The notes under the pieces: generated by a model
Seen by the model: only the letters and a program-made list of their open reading frames with translations
The model's database searches: none
What the model was told of the DNA's origin: nothing
DNA from: Sediminicoccus rosea
GTDB lineage: Bacteria; Pseudomonadota; Alphaproteobacteria; Acetobacterales; Acetobacteraceae
NCBI RefSeq assembly: GCF_033547095.1
Contig: NZ_CP137852.1
Coordinates: forward strand, 2,039,501-2,103,500
Direction: 5' to 3'
DNA: 64,000 bases
Program-made: the position numbers and the translations under genes
In this document: piece by piece, positions 1 to 7,825 of the stretch
Position numbering within the stretch: the first letter of the stretch is position 1
How the letters are laid out: each line of letters starts with the position of its first letter

Positions 1-837
1 TGGGAAGCGCTCGGCAAGGCGACGGGCCTCGACCACACGCACTTGGCGCTGCCCAAGGAAGACGAGAAGATCCGCTTCCGCGACGTGGTGGCGCAGCCGC
101 GCAAGATCATTTCCGCCCCCACCTGGTCCGGGCTGGAGAGCGAGAAGGTCTGCTACAACGCCGGCTACACCAATGTGCATGAGCTGATCCCCTGGCGCAC
201 GCTGACCGGGCGGCAGCAGCTCTACCAGGATCATCTCTGGATGCGCGCCTTCGGTGCCGCACTCTGCGTCTATCGGCCACCGGTGGATTTGCGCACGGTC
301 GCCCCGGTGGCGGACATGAAACCCAACGGCCAGAAGCAGGTGGTGCTGAACTTCATCACGCCACACCAGAAATGGGGCATCCACTCCACCTACACCGACA
401 ACCTCCTGATGCTCACGCTCTCACGCGGCGGCCCCTGCATCTGGATCAGCGAGGCGGACGCACAGCGCGCCGGGATCGTGGACAATGACTGGGTGGAGGC
501 CTTCAACAGCAATGGTGCGCTGGTCGCGCGCGCCGTCGTCTCCCAGCGCGTCAAGGACGGCATGGTGATGATGTACCACGCGCAGGAGAAGATCGTGAAC
601 GTGCCCGGCTCGCAGATGACGGGCAACCGCGGCGGCATCCACAACTCGGTCACGCGCATCGTGCTGAACCCGACGCACATGATCGGCGGCTACGCCCAGC
701 AATCCTATGACTTCAACTACTACGGCACCATCGGCACCAACCGCGATGAGTTCGTGGTGGTGCGGAAGATGACGGAGATCGACTGGCTGGAACGCCCCCA
801 CGCAGATTCAACGCTGGTCACGGGAGAAGTGGCATGA
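1..837 (+). CDS. narG: Respiratory nitrate reductase alpha subunit, C-terminal part (cut by window edge)
   Basis: The reading frame is open from base 1, so the gene begins upstream and only the last 278 residues are visible. NarG is the catalytic subunit of the membrane-bound nitrate reductase; it binds the molybdenum bis-MGD cofactor and reduces nitrate to nitrite on the cytoplasmic side. The visible part matches the C-terminal molybdopterin-dinucleotide-binding domain: it contains a WGIHSTY segment, a GGPCIWIS segment, and a stretch around MTGNRGGIHNS before the end. The identification is secured by narH, which starts inside the last codons (ATGA overlap). The catalytic N-terminal part and the FS0 cluster ligands lie outside the window. 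Confidence 0.96.
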   Translation, partial: WEALGKATGLDHTHLALPKEDEKIRFRDVVAQPRKIISAPTWSGLESEKVCYNAGYTNVHELIPWRTLTGRQQLYQDHLWMRAFGAALCVYRPPVDLRTVAPVADMKPNGQKQVVLNFITPHQKWGIHSTYTDNLLMLTLSRGGPCIWISEADAQRAGIVDNDWVEAFNSNGALVARAVVSQRVKDGMVMMYHAQEKIVNVPGSQMTGNRGGIHNSVTRIVLNPTHMIGGYAQQSYDFNYYGTIGTNRDEFVVVRKMTEIDWLERPHADSTLVTGEVA

Positions 838-2360
838 AAATCCGCGCGCAGATCGCGATGGTGCTGAACCTCGACAAGTGCATCGGCTGTCACACCTGCT
901 CGGTCACCTGCAAGAACGTATGGACCAACCGCGAGGGGATGGAATACGCGTGGTTCAACAACGTCGAGACCAAGCCCGGCATCGGCTATCCCAAGGATTG
1001 GGAGGACCAGAAGAAGTGGAAGGGCGGCTGGAAGCGCAGACGCAATGGCAAGATCGTGCCGCGCATCGGCGGCAAGTGGCGCGTGCTGGCGAACATCTTC
1101 GCCAACCCGAACATGCCCGAGATCGACGACTACTATGAGCCCTTCACTTTCGATTACGAGCACCTGCAGAAGGCGCCGGAGCTGGAGGCCTTTCCCACCG
1201 CTCGGCCGCGCAGCCTGATCACCGGCGAGCGGATGGAGAAGATCGAGTGGGGGCCGAACTGGGAGGAGATCCTCGGCGGTGAATTCGCCAAGCGCTCGAA
1301 GGATGTGAATTTCGAGGGCGTGCAGAAGGAAATGTACGGCCAGTTCGAAAACACCTTCATGATGTATCTGCCGCGGCTCTGCGAGCACTGCCTCAACCCG
1401 GCCTGCGCCGCGGCCTGCCCGTCGGGCGCCATCTACAAGCGCGAGGAGGATGGCATCGTCCTGATTGACCAGGACAAGTGCCGCGGCTGGCGCATGTGCG
1501 TCTCGGGCTGCCCCTACAAGAAGATCTATTACAACTGGTCCTCCGGGAAATCCGAGAAGTGCATCTTCTGCTATCCGCGCATCGAGGCGGGGCAGCCCAC
1601 CGTTTGCTCCGAGACCTGCGTGGGGCGCATCCGCTACCTCGGCGTGATGCTCTACGACGCCGACCGCATCGAGGAAGCGGCGAGCGTGGCGGATGAGAAG
1701 AACCTCTACGAATCCCAGATGAGCATCTTCTGCGATCCGAACGACCCGAAGGTGATCGCCCAGGCGCGGGCGGATGGCATCAGCGACTCCTGGCTGGAAG
1801 CGGCGCGCCATTCGCCGGTCTGGAAGATGGCGATGGAGTGGAAGGTCGCCTTCCCGCTGCATCCCGAATACCGCACGCTGCCGATGGTCTGGTACGTGCC
1901 GCCGCTCTCGCCCATCACGGCCGCGGCGGAAGCCGGTCAGATGGGCACGGATGGCGGCATGCCGGATGTACGCTCGCTCCGCATCCCGCTGAAGTATCTG
2001 GCGAACCTGCTGACGGCGGGTGACGAGGTGCCGGTCGCCAATGGCCTCGAACGTATGTTGGCCATGCGCGCCTATATGCGCGCGAAAACGGTGGATGGCG
2101 TGATTGACGAGGTGGTGGCCCGCAAGGCCGGCCTCACCCCCGCGCAGATCGAGGAGATGTACCACGTGATGGCCATCGCCAATTACGAGGACCGCTTCGT
2201 GATCCCGACGGCGCACCGCGAAGTCACCGAGGACGCTTACGAGATGCGCGGCCATTGCGGGTTCTCCTTCGGCGATGGCTGCGCGCCGAGCGAGCAGGCG
2301 GGCAATCTGTTCGGCGGCATCAAGCTCAAGAACGACAAGCCGAAGATGGGGGTTCTGTGA
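834..2360 (+). CDS. narH: Respiratory nitrate reductase beta subunit
   Basis: Electron-transfer subunit that passes electrons from the NarI hemes to NarG through four iron-sulfur clusters. At 508 residues it has the normal length. Four cysteine groups are visible: Cys16/19/22/26 (CIGCHTC then C), CEHCLNPACAAACP near residue 185, CRGWRMCVSGCPY near residue 215, and CIFCYPR with CSETC near residues 243-262. In the third group a Trp replaces one Cys, which is the known NarH signature of a [3Fe-4S] cluster. It starts at an ATG overlapping the narG stop by four bases and ends overlapping the narJ start by one base, so the three are translationally coupled. Confidence 0.97.
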   Translation: MKIRAQIAMVLNLDKCIGCHTCSVTCKNVWTNREGMEYAWFNNVETKPGIGYPKDWEDQKKWKGGWKRRRNGKIVPRIGGKWRVLANIFANPNMPEIDDYYEPFTFDYEHLQKAPELEAFPTARPRSLITGERMEKIEWGPNWEEILGGEFAKRSKDVNFEGVQKEMYGQFENTFMMYLPRLCEHCLNPACAAACPSGAIYKREEDGIVLIDQDKCRGWRMCVSGCPYKKIYYNWSSGKSEKCIFCYPRIEAGQPTVCSETCVGRIRYLGVMLYDADRIEEAASVADEKNLYESQMSIFCDPNDPKVIAQARADGISDSWLEAARHSPVWKMAMEWKVAFPLHPEYRTLPMVWYVPPLSPITAAAEAGQMGTDGGMPDVRSLRIPLKYLANLLTAGDEVPVANGLERMLAMRAYMRAKTVDGVIDEVVARKAGLTPAQIEEMYHVMAIANYEDRFVIPTAHREVTEDAYEMRGHCGFSFGDGCAPSEQAGNLFGGIKLKNDKPKMGVL

Positions 2361-3106
2361 TGCGCACGCTCAAGGTTCTCTCGGCGTTGCTCACATATCC
2401 CACGGCCGAGTTGGTGTCGGCCGGCCCCGAGCTCCGCGCCGTGCTGGAGCGCGAGGCCGTGCTGCCCAAGCGCGAACGCTCGGCGGTGGAGGCGCTGATC
2501 GCCGATCTCGCCGCGCATGATCTCTACGACGCGCAGGAGCGCTACATCCTGCTGTTCGACCGCACGCGCTCGCTCTCGCTGCACCTGTTCGAGCATGTGC
2601 ATGGCGAGAGCCGGGATCGCGGCCAGGCCATGGTGGATCTCATCAAGGTCTATGAGGATGGTGGCTTCACGCCCACCACCAAGGAGTTGCCGGACTTCCT
2701 GCCGCTCTTCCTGGAATATGCGGCCACCCGCGCGCCGGCCGAGGCGCTCGAGCTGATCGGTCAGCCAGGCCATGTCTTCGCGGCCCTGCGGGAACGCCTG
2801 GCCAAGCGTTCCTCGCCCTATGAGGGGATCTTCGCGGCACTCACCGCGCTGTCCCGCACCAGGCTGAACGCGTCGGCGTTGGCGGCACTGCGCGCGGAAG
2901 CCGACCCAGAGCCGGATGACCTGGAAGCCCTGGATGCCGCTTGGGAGGAGGAGGAAGTGACCTTCGGCCCAGGCTCGGCCGCCGCCGCCTGCGGCACGGA
3001 TGTGCTGGCCGCCAAGTTGCGCCAAGCCAATCGCCCCGCCCCCGGCATGGAGCCGCCGCCGGGTCAGCGCCCGCGCACCACCATCACCCATCGCAACGCC
3101 GGTTGA
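2360..3106 (+). CDS. narJ: Nitrate reductase molybdenum cofactor assembly chaperone
   Basis: NarJ (TorD/DmsD-like) chaperone that holds apo-NarGH during cofactor insertion and membrane attachment; it is not part of the final enzyme. The 248-residue product begins with the usual LKVLSALLTYPT segment and has the conserved YVLLFDRTRSLSLHLFEHVHG-type region (here YILLFDRTRSLSLHLFEHVH) around residues 63-82. The C-terminus is low in complexity (acidic, then Pro/Arg-rich), as is common in NarJ. The start ATG at 2360 shares one base with the narH stop. An in-frame extension upstream to 2255 exists but would lie wholly inside narH, so it was not used. Confidence 0.95.
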   Translation: MRTLKVLSALLTYPTAELVSAGPELRAVLEREAVLPKRERSAVEALIADLAAHDLYDAQERYILLFDRTRSLSLHLFEHVHGESRDRGQAMVDLIKVYEDGGFTPTTKELPDFLPLFLEYAATRAPAEALELIGQPGHVFAALRERLAKRSSPYEGIFAALTALSRTRLNASALAALRAEADPEPDDLEALDAAWEEEEVTFGPGSAAAACGTDVLAAKLRQANRPAPGMEPPPGQRPRTTITHRNAG

Positions 3107-3118
3107 GGAGTACGCATC

Positions 3119-3829
3119 ATGCGCGACGCCATCTTCCACATCCTCTTCGTCTGGTATCCTTATGTGGCGCTGACAGCCTTTCTGATCGGCAGCCTGATCC
3201 GCTTCGATCGTGAGCAGTATTCCTGGCGCGCAAGCTCGAGCCAGATTCTCCGCAAGCGGCAGCTCGCCTGGGGTTCCAACCTGTTCCACGCCGGCGTGCT
3301 GTTCCTGTTCCTCGGCCATGCGGCGGGGCTGCTGACGCCGAAATTCATCTACACGCTGTTCATCACGGTCGAGCAGAAGCAGCTGATCGCCGTCATTGCC
3401 GGCGGCATCGCGGGCCTCATCTGCTTCATCGGGCTGACGCTGCTGCTGCATCGCCGGCTCTATGATCCGCGCATCCGCGTTACCTCCACATACATGGATC
3501 TCGCAGTGCTGATGATCCTCTGGGTGCAGCTTTCGCTCGGGTTGCTGACGCTGCCCTTCTCGCTCGCGCATTCGGATGGTTCGACCATGCTGGTGCTGGC
3601 GCATTGGGCGCAGGGCATCCTCACCTTGCAGCCGGTTGATGCGAAGACGCTGCAGGGATTGAGCTTCCCCTACCTCGCCCACCTGGTGCTGGGGATGACG
3701 ATCTTCCTGATCTTCCCCTTCTCACGTCTGGTGCATGTGTGGTCGGCGCCGGTCTGGTATCTCGGACGGCGCGGCTACCAGGTGGTGCGCAGCCGCCGCC
3801 CCATCACCGTGAAGCAGGCGGCGGAGTGA
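3119..3829 (+). CDS. narI: Respiratory nitrate reductase gamma subunit (di-heme cytochrome b)
   Basis: Membrane anchor that oxidises quinol and carries two b-type hemes feeding NarH. The 236 residues hold about five membrane segments. The four expected heme-ligand histidines are visible as two pairs: His57 and His67 (LFHAGVLFLFLGH) and one His in each half of YLAHLVLGMTIFLIFPFSRLVH near residues 187 and 205. A GAGGAG ribosome site lies at 3105-3110 before the ATG. The next gene starts five bases after the stop, so transcription clearly continues into the accessory genes. Confidence 0.96.
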   Translation: MRDAIFHILFVWYPYVALTAFLIGSLIRFDREQYSWRASSSQILRKRQLAWGSNLFHAGVLFLFLGHAAGLLTPKFIYTLFITVEQKQLIAVIAGGIAGLICFIGLTLLLHRRLYDPRIRVTSTYMDLAVLMILWVQLSLGLLTLPFSLAHSDGSTMLVLAHWAQGILTLQPVDAKTLQGLSFPYLAHLVLGMTIFLIFPFSRLVHVWSAPVWYLGRRGYQVVRSRRPITVKQAAE

Positions 3830-3834
3830 ATGCC

Positions 3835-4659
3835 ATGAGCACGACAGCCGCCTGCGGCGCCAAGCCGGCGCCCCCCGCCAGCCGCAAGACGATCCGCGTG
3901 AATGGTGTGGTCATCCCGCGTGCCGCCATCGCGCAGGAGACGCAGCACCACCCGGCCCCCAGGCCATTGGATGCCATGAAGGCCGCTTCGGTGGCCCTGG
4001 TGGTGCGGGAGCTGCTGCTGCAGGAAGCGCGCCGCCTCGGTATCCCGGCAGACCCCGCCAGCGATGGCGAGGGCCGCCGTGAGACGGAGGAGGAGGCACT
4101 GATCCGCGGCTTGGTCGAGCGTGAGGTCCAGACGCCCGCGGCCGATGAGGCGGCCTGCCGGCGGTTCTATGAGCAGAACAGGCGCCAGTTCCGGTCGCCG
4201 GATCTCCACGAGGTCCGGCATATCCTCCTGCCCGCCAATGAGCCCGACAGGGCGGAGGTCGCGGCCGCCATCCTGGCCCGCCTGGCCGTGGCGCCTGGTG
4301 AGTTCGGCGAGTTGGCCCTGGCGCACTCGGCCTGCCCGTCCGGTCGGACGGACGGCAGTCTCGGCCAGATCGGCCCGGGGCAGACGGTCCCGGAATTCGA
4401 GGAAGCCCTGGCGCGCATGAGCGTCGGAGCCATCCATTCTGAGCCGGTCGAGACGCGCTACGGCCTGCACATCGTCGCGCTGGATCGCCGGATCGAGGGG
4501 CGGGACCTGCCCTTTGACATCGTGCGCGGCAAGATCGCCGCCTGGCTCGAGGAGAAGGTGCGCCGCACCGCGATCCGCCAATACATCCAGATCCTGGCGG
4601 GGCGCGCGGAGATCGACGGCATCGACCTGGCGGCTGCCGGCTCGCCGCTCGTGCAGTGA
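3835..4659 (+). CDS. Parvulin-type peptidyl-prolyl cis-trans isomerase of the nar operon
   Basis: The 274-residue product has an N-terminal helical region (residues about 25-110) and a PpiC/rotamase domain from about residue 120 to 225. Motifs include EVRHILLPA, a GELALAHSACPSG segment, GSLGQIGPGQTVPEFEEAL, and ETRYGLHIVALDRR. It has no signal peptide, so it probably acts in the cytoplasm, like NifM. It lies directly after narI (five-base gap), as in a number of nar operons, which suggests a role in folding or maturing the nitrate reductase; that role is inference. The ATG at 3835 was chosen because the upstream extension lies inside narI. Confidence 0.85.
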   Translation: MSTTAACGAKPAPPASRKTIRVNGVVIPRAAIAQETQHHPAPRPLDAMKAASVALVVRELLLQEARRLGIPADPASDGEGRRETEEEALIRGLVEREVQTPAADEAACRRFYEQNRRQFRSPDLHEVRHILLPANEPDRAEVAAAILARLAVAPGEFGELALAHSACPSGRTDGSLGQIGPGQTVPEFEEALARMSVGAIHSEPVETRYGLHIVALDRRIEGRDLPFDIVRGKIAAWLEEKVRRTAIRQYIQILAGRAEIDGIDLAAAGSPLVQ

Positions 4660-4669
4660 GGGGGATGCC

Positions 4670-5023
4670 ATGCTGCTTGGTACGATCCTGAAGCGCCTGG
4701 GCCAGGAGGCGGATGCTGGCGAGGCGCTGGCCGCGATGGGCGACATGGTCCTGCTCACCGAGGTGCAGGCCATGGGCGAACTCCATGACGAGACGCCGGC
4801 CGACTATGTCTGCGGCGCGACGCGGCGCTTCGCGGCCGATGCCTCAAGTGAGGAGTGGCTCGCGCTGATGACCGCCGTCGAACGCGGCGACGATCCGGCG
4901 CGCGCGACGCTGGAGCGGATGCTGCGCTGGGCCCTCGCGCGGGACGCGGCGGAGGCTCGGGCGGGGGAGGCGTGTGGGCATGGCTGCGGTTGCGGCCATG
5001 GTGGTGCGGGCCATGCCGCATGA
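4670..5023 (+). CDS. Small protein with Cys/His/Gly-rich C-terminal tail, nar operon
   Basis: I do not recognise a family. The 117-residue product is mostly helical and acidic, starting MLLGTILKRLGQEADAG and containing one internal Cys (ADYVCGATRR). It ends in a tail CGHGCGCGHGGAGHAA with three Cys and three His, which looks like a metal-binding tail similar to those of metallochaperones. It sits ten bases after the parvulin gene and overlaps the following hemerythrin-like gene by eleven bases, so it belongs to the nitrate reductase operon. A role in metal (Fe, Ni, Zn) handling is inference from the tail alone. Confidence 0.7.
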   Translation: MLLGTILKRLGQEADAGEALAAMGDMVLLTEVQAMGELHDETPADYVCGATRRFAADASSEEWLALMTAVERGDDPARATLERMLRWALARDAAEARAGEACGHGCGCGHGGAGHAA

Positions 5024-5543
5024 CGCGCTCGACCCACCGCCCGTTGCGCTCCTCGACGATCCGCTCGCGTATTTCCTGGCCGCTCATCATCTGCAGCGGG
5101 TTGTCTGCCAGCGGCTGCACGGCTTCGCCGCGGCGCTTCGCGTCTCGCGCAAGGAGGCCGGCCGCGTGAGCGCCTATCTCACCGAGGATCTCGCCCTGCA
5201 CCATGAGGACGAAGACCTGGATCTCTACCCGGCGCTCCGTCGCCGCGCCGTGCCGGCTGACGGGCTGGGCCCGACACTGGCGCGACTGGGTCGGGAGCAT
5301 CACCAGGGCCTCGCCACCGCCGCGCAGATCGCCGGGGCGCTCGCCGTCTCCCCGGCGGAGGCCGAGGTCGTGCTTGATGCCGGTGCGGCAGCGGCCATGC
5401 AGGATTACGCGGCGAGCGAGCTGCGTCATCTCGCCATCGAGAACGCCGTGGTGCTCGCCCTGGCGCGCATCCGTCTCAAGCGGCCAGACCTGTTGGCCAT
5501 CAGCCGCAACATGAAGGCGCGGCGTGGGATCAAGGCGCCGTGA
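5013..5543 (+). CDS. Hemerythrin HHE domain protein
   Basis: The 176-residue helical protein carries spaced His/Glu ligands typical of a di-iron four-helix bundle: AAHHLQR, HHEDEDLDLYPALR, GREHHQG and SELRHLAIEN. The order (H, HxxxE, H, HxxxE) fits hemerythrin-like proteins that bind oxygen or nitric oxide or act in iron handling. The start is taken at ATG 5013, which overlaps the previous gene by eleven bases; ATG 4998 is an alternative. It is followed by the carbonic anhydrase gene with a four-base overlap. Location in a nitrate respiration operon fits a role in NO or O2 sensing or scavenging, but substrate binding cannot be read from sequence. Confidence 0.85.
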   Translation: MPHDALDPPPVALLDDPLAYFLAAHHLQRVVCQRLHGFAAALRVSRKEAGRVSAYLTEDLALHHEDEDLDLYPALRRRAVPADGLGPTLARLGREHHQGLATAAQIAGALAVSPAEAEVVLDAGAAAAMQDYAASELRHLAIENAVVLALARIRLKRPDLLAISRNMKARRGIKAP

Positions 5544-6301
5544 GCAGCCTCGAGCACCTGTTCGACCGCAACATCGCCTGGGCGGACCGCAAGACCGAGC
5601 AGGACCCCGGCTTCTTCCGGCGCCTCTCCGAGCAGCAGGCGCCGCGATATCTCTGGATCGGCTGCTCGGACAGCCGCATCACGGCGAATGACGTGCTGGG
5701 CCTGGATCCGGGCGAGGTCTTCGTGCACCGGAATATCGCCAATATCGTCCACACGAGCGACATGAACATCCTCGCCGTGCTGGAGTACGCGATCGAGGTT
5801 CTGGGCGTCCGGCACATCATCGTCTCTGGTCATTATGGCTGCGGGGGCGTGCTGCGCGCCATGGCGGAGGAGCGCGGCGCGCTCGTGGATCACTGGCTGC
5901 AGCCGCTCTCAATGTTCTTCCGCAAGCATCGCGCCGCCTTCGCCGCCATGGGTGATGCGACCTTCCAGGCCAACCGCCTTTGTGAGCTCAACGTGCAGAT
6001 GCAGCTCCGCCGCGTCGCCGCGACACCGATCGTGGAGGGCGCCTGGGCGCGCCAGCGCGAACTTCACCTGCATGGCTGGATCTATGGCATGCATGACGGG
6101 TTGCTGCGTGACCTCGGCACCGAGGTCGCCTCCCTCGCCGAGCGCGAGGCGCTGCCCTCCATAGATCAATGCGTGGCGGTGGGGACGGAGCCTCTCAGCC
6201 CGCGCCGCCGACACGCACTCGAAGCCTTCTCGGGCCTCCGGCTGGATGACATGGCCTCGGCCCCTTGCTGCATGCCCTCCCTGGAGAAGCCGTCCGGATG
6301 A
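5540..6301 (+). CDS. Beta-class carbonic anhydrase
   Basis: Zinc enzyme that interconverts CO2 and bicarbonate in the cytoplasm. The 253-residue product has the full active site: Cys42, Asp44 and Arg46 in the CSDSR motif, and His98 and Cys101 in GHYGCGG, at the same numbering as E. coli Can. It starts at GTG 5540, overlapping the hemerythrin stop by four bases, and ends in a four-base overlap with the DUF2478 gene. Its presence inside a nitrate respiration operon is unusual; supplying bicarbonate or buffering under low-oxygen growth are possible reasons, neither shown by the sequence. Confidence 0.95.
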   Translation: MSSLEHLFDRNIAWADRKTEQDPGFFRRLSEQQAPRYLWIGCSDSRITANDVLGLDPGEVFVHRNIANIVHTSDMNILAVLEYAIEVLGVRHIIVSGHYGCGGVLRAMAEERGALVDHWLQPLSMFFRKHRAAFAAMGDATFQANRLCELNVQMQLRRVAATPIVEGAWARQRELHLHGWIYGMHDGLLRDLGTEVASLAEREALPSIDQCVAVGTEPLSPRRRHALEAFSGLRLDDMASAPCCMPSLEKPSG

Positions 6302-6840
6302 CCCTGCAACCCTGCCTGCTCACCGCCCTGGTCCATGCCGATTCCGCCTGCGCCGCACAGGTGATGCGCGCCGTGGCACAACGCTTCGAGGCGGCCGGCC
6401 GCAGCCTCGCCGGGGTGCTGGAACATGCGCTGCCCCGCCCAGGCCGTGCGCGCTGCGACATGATCCTGGAGGAATTGTCCCAGGGTGCGCGCATCGCGAT
6501 TTCCGAGGATCGCGGGCCGCTCGCGCGCGGTTGCCGCCTCGATGCGCATGAAATGGCACGCGCCATCGCGCTGGTCTCCGACACGCTACGCGAGAGACCG
6601 CAGCTCCTGATGCTCAACAAGTTCGGCAAGGCCGAGGCCGAGGGCGGCGGCTTCCGCCCCCTCATCGCCGCCGCGCTGGAGCAGGGCGTGCCCGTGCTGA
6701 TCGCTGTGCCGCTGCGCAACCTCGACGCATGGCGCAATTTCGCGGGCGGGCTGGGGCAGGAGATCGGCCTCGATGACGCGGATGCCTGGCTCGACGGCCT
6801 CTGCCCCCGGATCCCCGCCGCGGAAGGCCCGCACCCATGA
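6298..6840 (+). CDS. DUF2478 family protein
   Basis: The 180-residue product matches the DUF2478 family from memory: an N-terminal ALVHADSACAAQVMRAVA segment where a P-loop would sit in related THEP1-like NTPases, a central SDTLRERPQLLMLNKFGKAEAEG segment, and a VPVLIAVPLRNL segment. The family often lies beside molybdenum uptake or molybdoenzyme genes. Here mog and the nitrate reductase genes are in the same operon, which supports a link to molybdenum. No canonical GxxxxGKS loop is visible, so NTP hydrolysis is doubtful. ATG 6298 overlaps the preceding stop by four bases. Confidence 0.75.
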   Translation: MTLQPCLLTALVHADSACAAQVMRAVAQRFEAAGRSLAGVLEHALPRPGRARCDMILEELSQGARIAISEDRGPLARGCRLDAHEMARAIALVSDTLRERPQLLMLNKFGKAEAEGGGFRPLIAAALEQGVPVLIAVPLRNLDAWRNFAGGLGQEIGLDDADAWLDGLCPRIPAAEGPHP

Positions 6841-7292
6841 CGGGCGAGGAGGCCGGGCGGCTGATTGACCACATCCTCACGCGCTACCACGCGGTCCATC
6901 GGGCCGAGATGCCGGACCTGATCCAGCTGGCCACCGCGGTCGAGGCGGCGCATCCGAGCCACCCGCAGCTGCCGCGCGGCCTCACTGACCTCCTGCGCCG
7001 CATGGCGTGGGAAATGGAGGCACATATGCGAAAGGAGGAGGACGGGCTCTTCCCTGAACTCCGTGCCGGCGAGGACCGCATGGCGATGGCCATGACCCTG
7101 ATGCGCGACGAGCATGATGACCACGCGGCGCGGCTGGAGCAGCTGGCGGCATTGACCCACCAGCACCGGCCACCGCCCGGTGCCTGCGCCACTTGGCAGG
7201 CGCTTTGCGCCGGCACCGCGAAATTCGCGGAAGATCTGCGCGAGCATATCCGGCTTGAGAATGAGGTGCTCTTCCCCGGTTTCGGGGCATGA
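6837..7292 (+). CDS. RIC/YtfE/DnrN-like di-iron hemerythrin domain protein
   Basis: The 151 residues resemble the C-terminal di-iron domain of YtfE/ScdA/DnrN (repair of iron centres): RYHAVHRAEMPDL at the start, MEAHMRKEEDGLFPEL in the middle, RDEHDDHAARLEQL, and LREHIRLENEVLFPGF at the end. The N-terminal ScdA domain of full RIC proteins (about 60 residues) is absent. RIC proteins restore Fe-S clusters damaged by nitric oxide or peroxide. Location between nitrate reductase and NnrS/NnrU genes fits protection against NO formed from nitrite. It is joined by four-base overlaps to DUF2478 before it and mog after it. Confidence 0.85.
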   Translation: MTGEEAGRLIDHILTRYHAVHRAEMPDLIQLATAVEAAHPSHPQLPRGLTDLLRRMAWEMEAHMRKEEDGLFPELRAGEDRMAMAMTLMRDEHDDHAARLEQLAALTHQHRPPPGACATWQALCAGTAKFAEDLREHIRLENEVLFPGFGA

Positions 7293-7825
7293 GCGAGCCC
7301 ATCGGCATCGGCGTGGTGACCATCTCCGACCGCGCCTTCCAGGGTCGCTATGCCGACCAGGGCGGCCCCGGCATCGAGGCGGCGCTGGGCCGCCTCCTGG
7401 CCACCCCCTGGCGCCCGCTGCGCCGCCTGGTGCCGGACGAGATGCCGGCCATCGAGGCCGCCCTGCGAGACCTTGCCGACGCCGAAGCCTGCCCGCTGAT
7501 CGTCACCACCGGCGGCACGGGCCCCGCCCCGCGCGATGTGACGCCCGAGGCGACCATGGCGGTCTGCGAGCGGCTGCTGCCCGGCTTCGGCGAGATGATG
7601 CGCGCCGTCAGCCTCCGCGCCGTCCCGACGGCGATCCTCTCGCGGCAGGTGGCGGGCACGCGCGGGCGCAGCCTCATCGTGAACCTGCCGGGCAAGCCCT
7701 CGGCCATCGCCGAGTGCCTCGATGCGGTATTTCCCGCCATTCCCTATTGCGTGGACCTGATTGGCGGCCCGCGGATCGAGACAGACCCGGAGGCCTGTGT
7801 CGCCTTCCGGCCGAAGGGCGCATGA
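7289..7825 (+). CDS. mog: Molybdopterin adenylyltransferase
   Basis: MogA/MoaB-fold enzyme that adenylates molybdopterin ahead of molybdenum insertion, needed to make the NarG cofactor. The 178-residue product has the conserved TTGGTGPAPRDVTPEAT loop (around residues 70-87) and LPGKPSAI (about 131-138). Length is as expected for Mog. It lies in four-base overlaps with the hemerythrin gene upstream and nnrS downstream. Having the cofactor gene in the nitrate reductase operon couples cofactor supply to enzyme synthesis. Confidence 0.93.
   Translation: MSEPIGIGVVTISDRAFQGRYADQGGPGIEAALGRLLATPWRPLRRLVPDEMPAIEAALRDLADAEACPLIVTTGGTGPAPRDVTPEATMAVCERLLPGFGEMMRAVSLRAVPTAILSRQVAGTRGRSLIVNLPGKPSAIAECLDAVFPAIPYCVDLIGGPRIETDPEACVAFRPKGA

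Noticed and set aside
7180-7821. Upstream extension of the nnrS frame
   Set aside because: It runs through mog in another frame; the NnrS domain begins at 7822.
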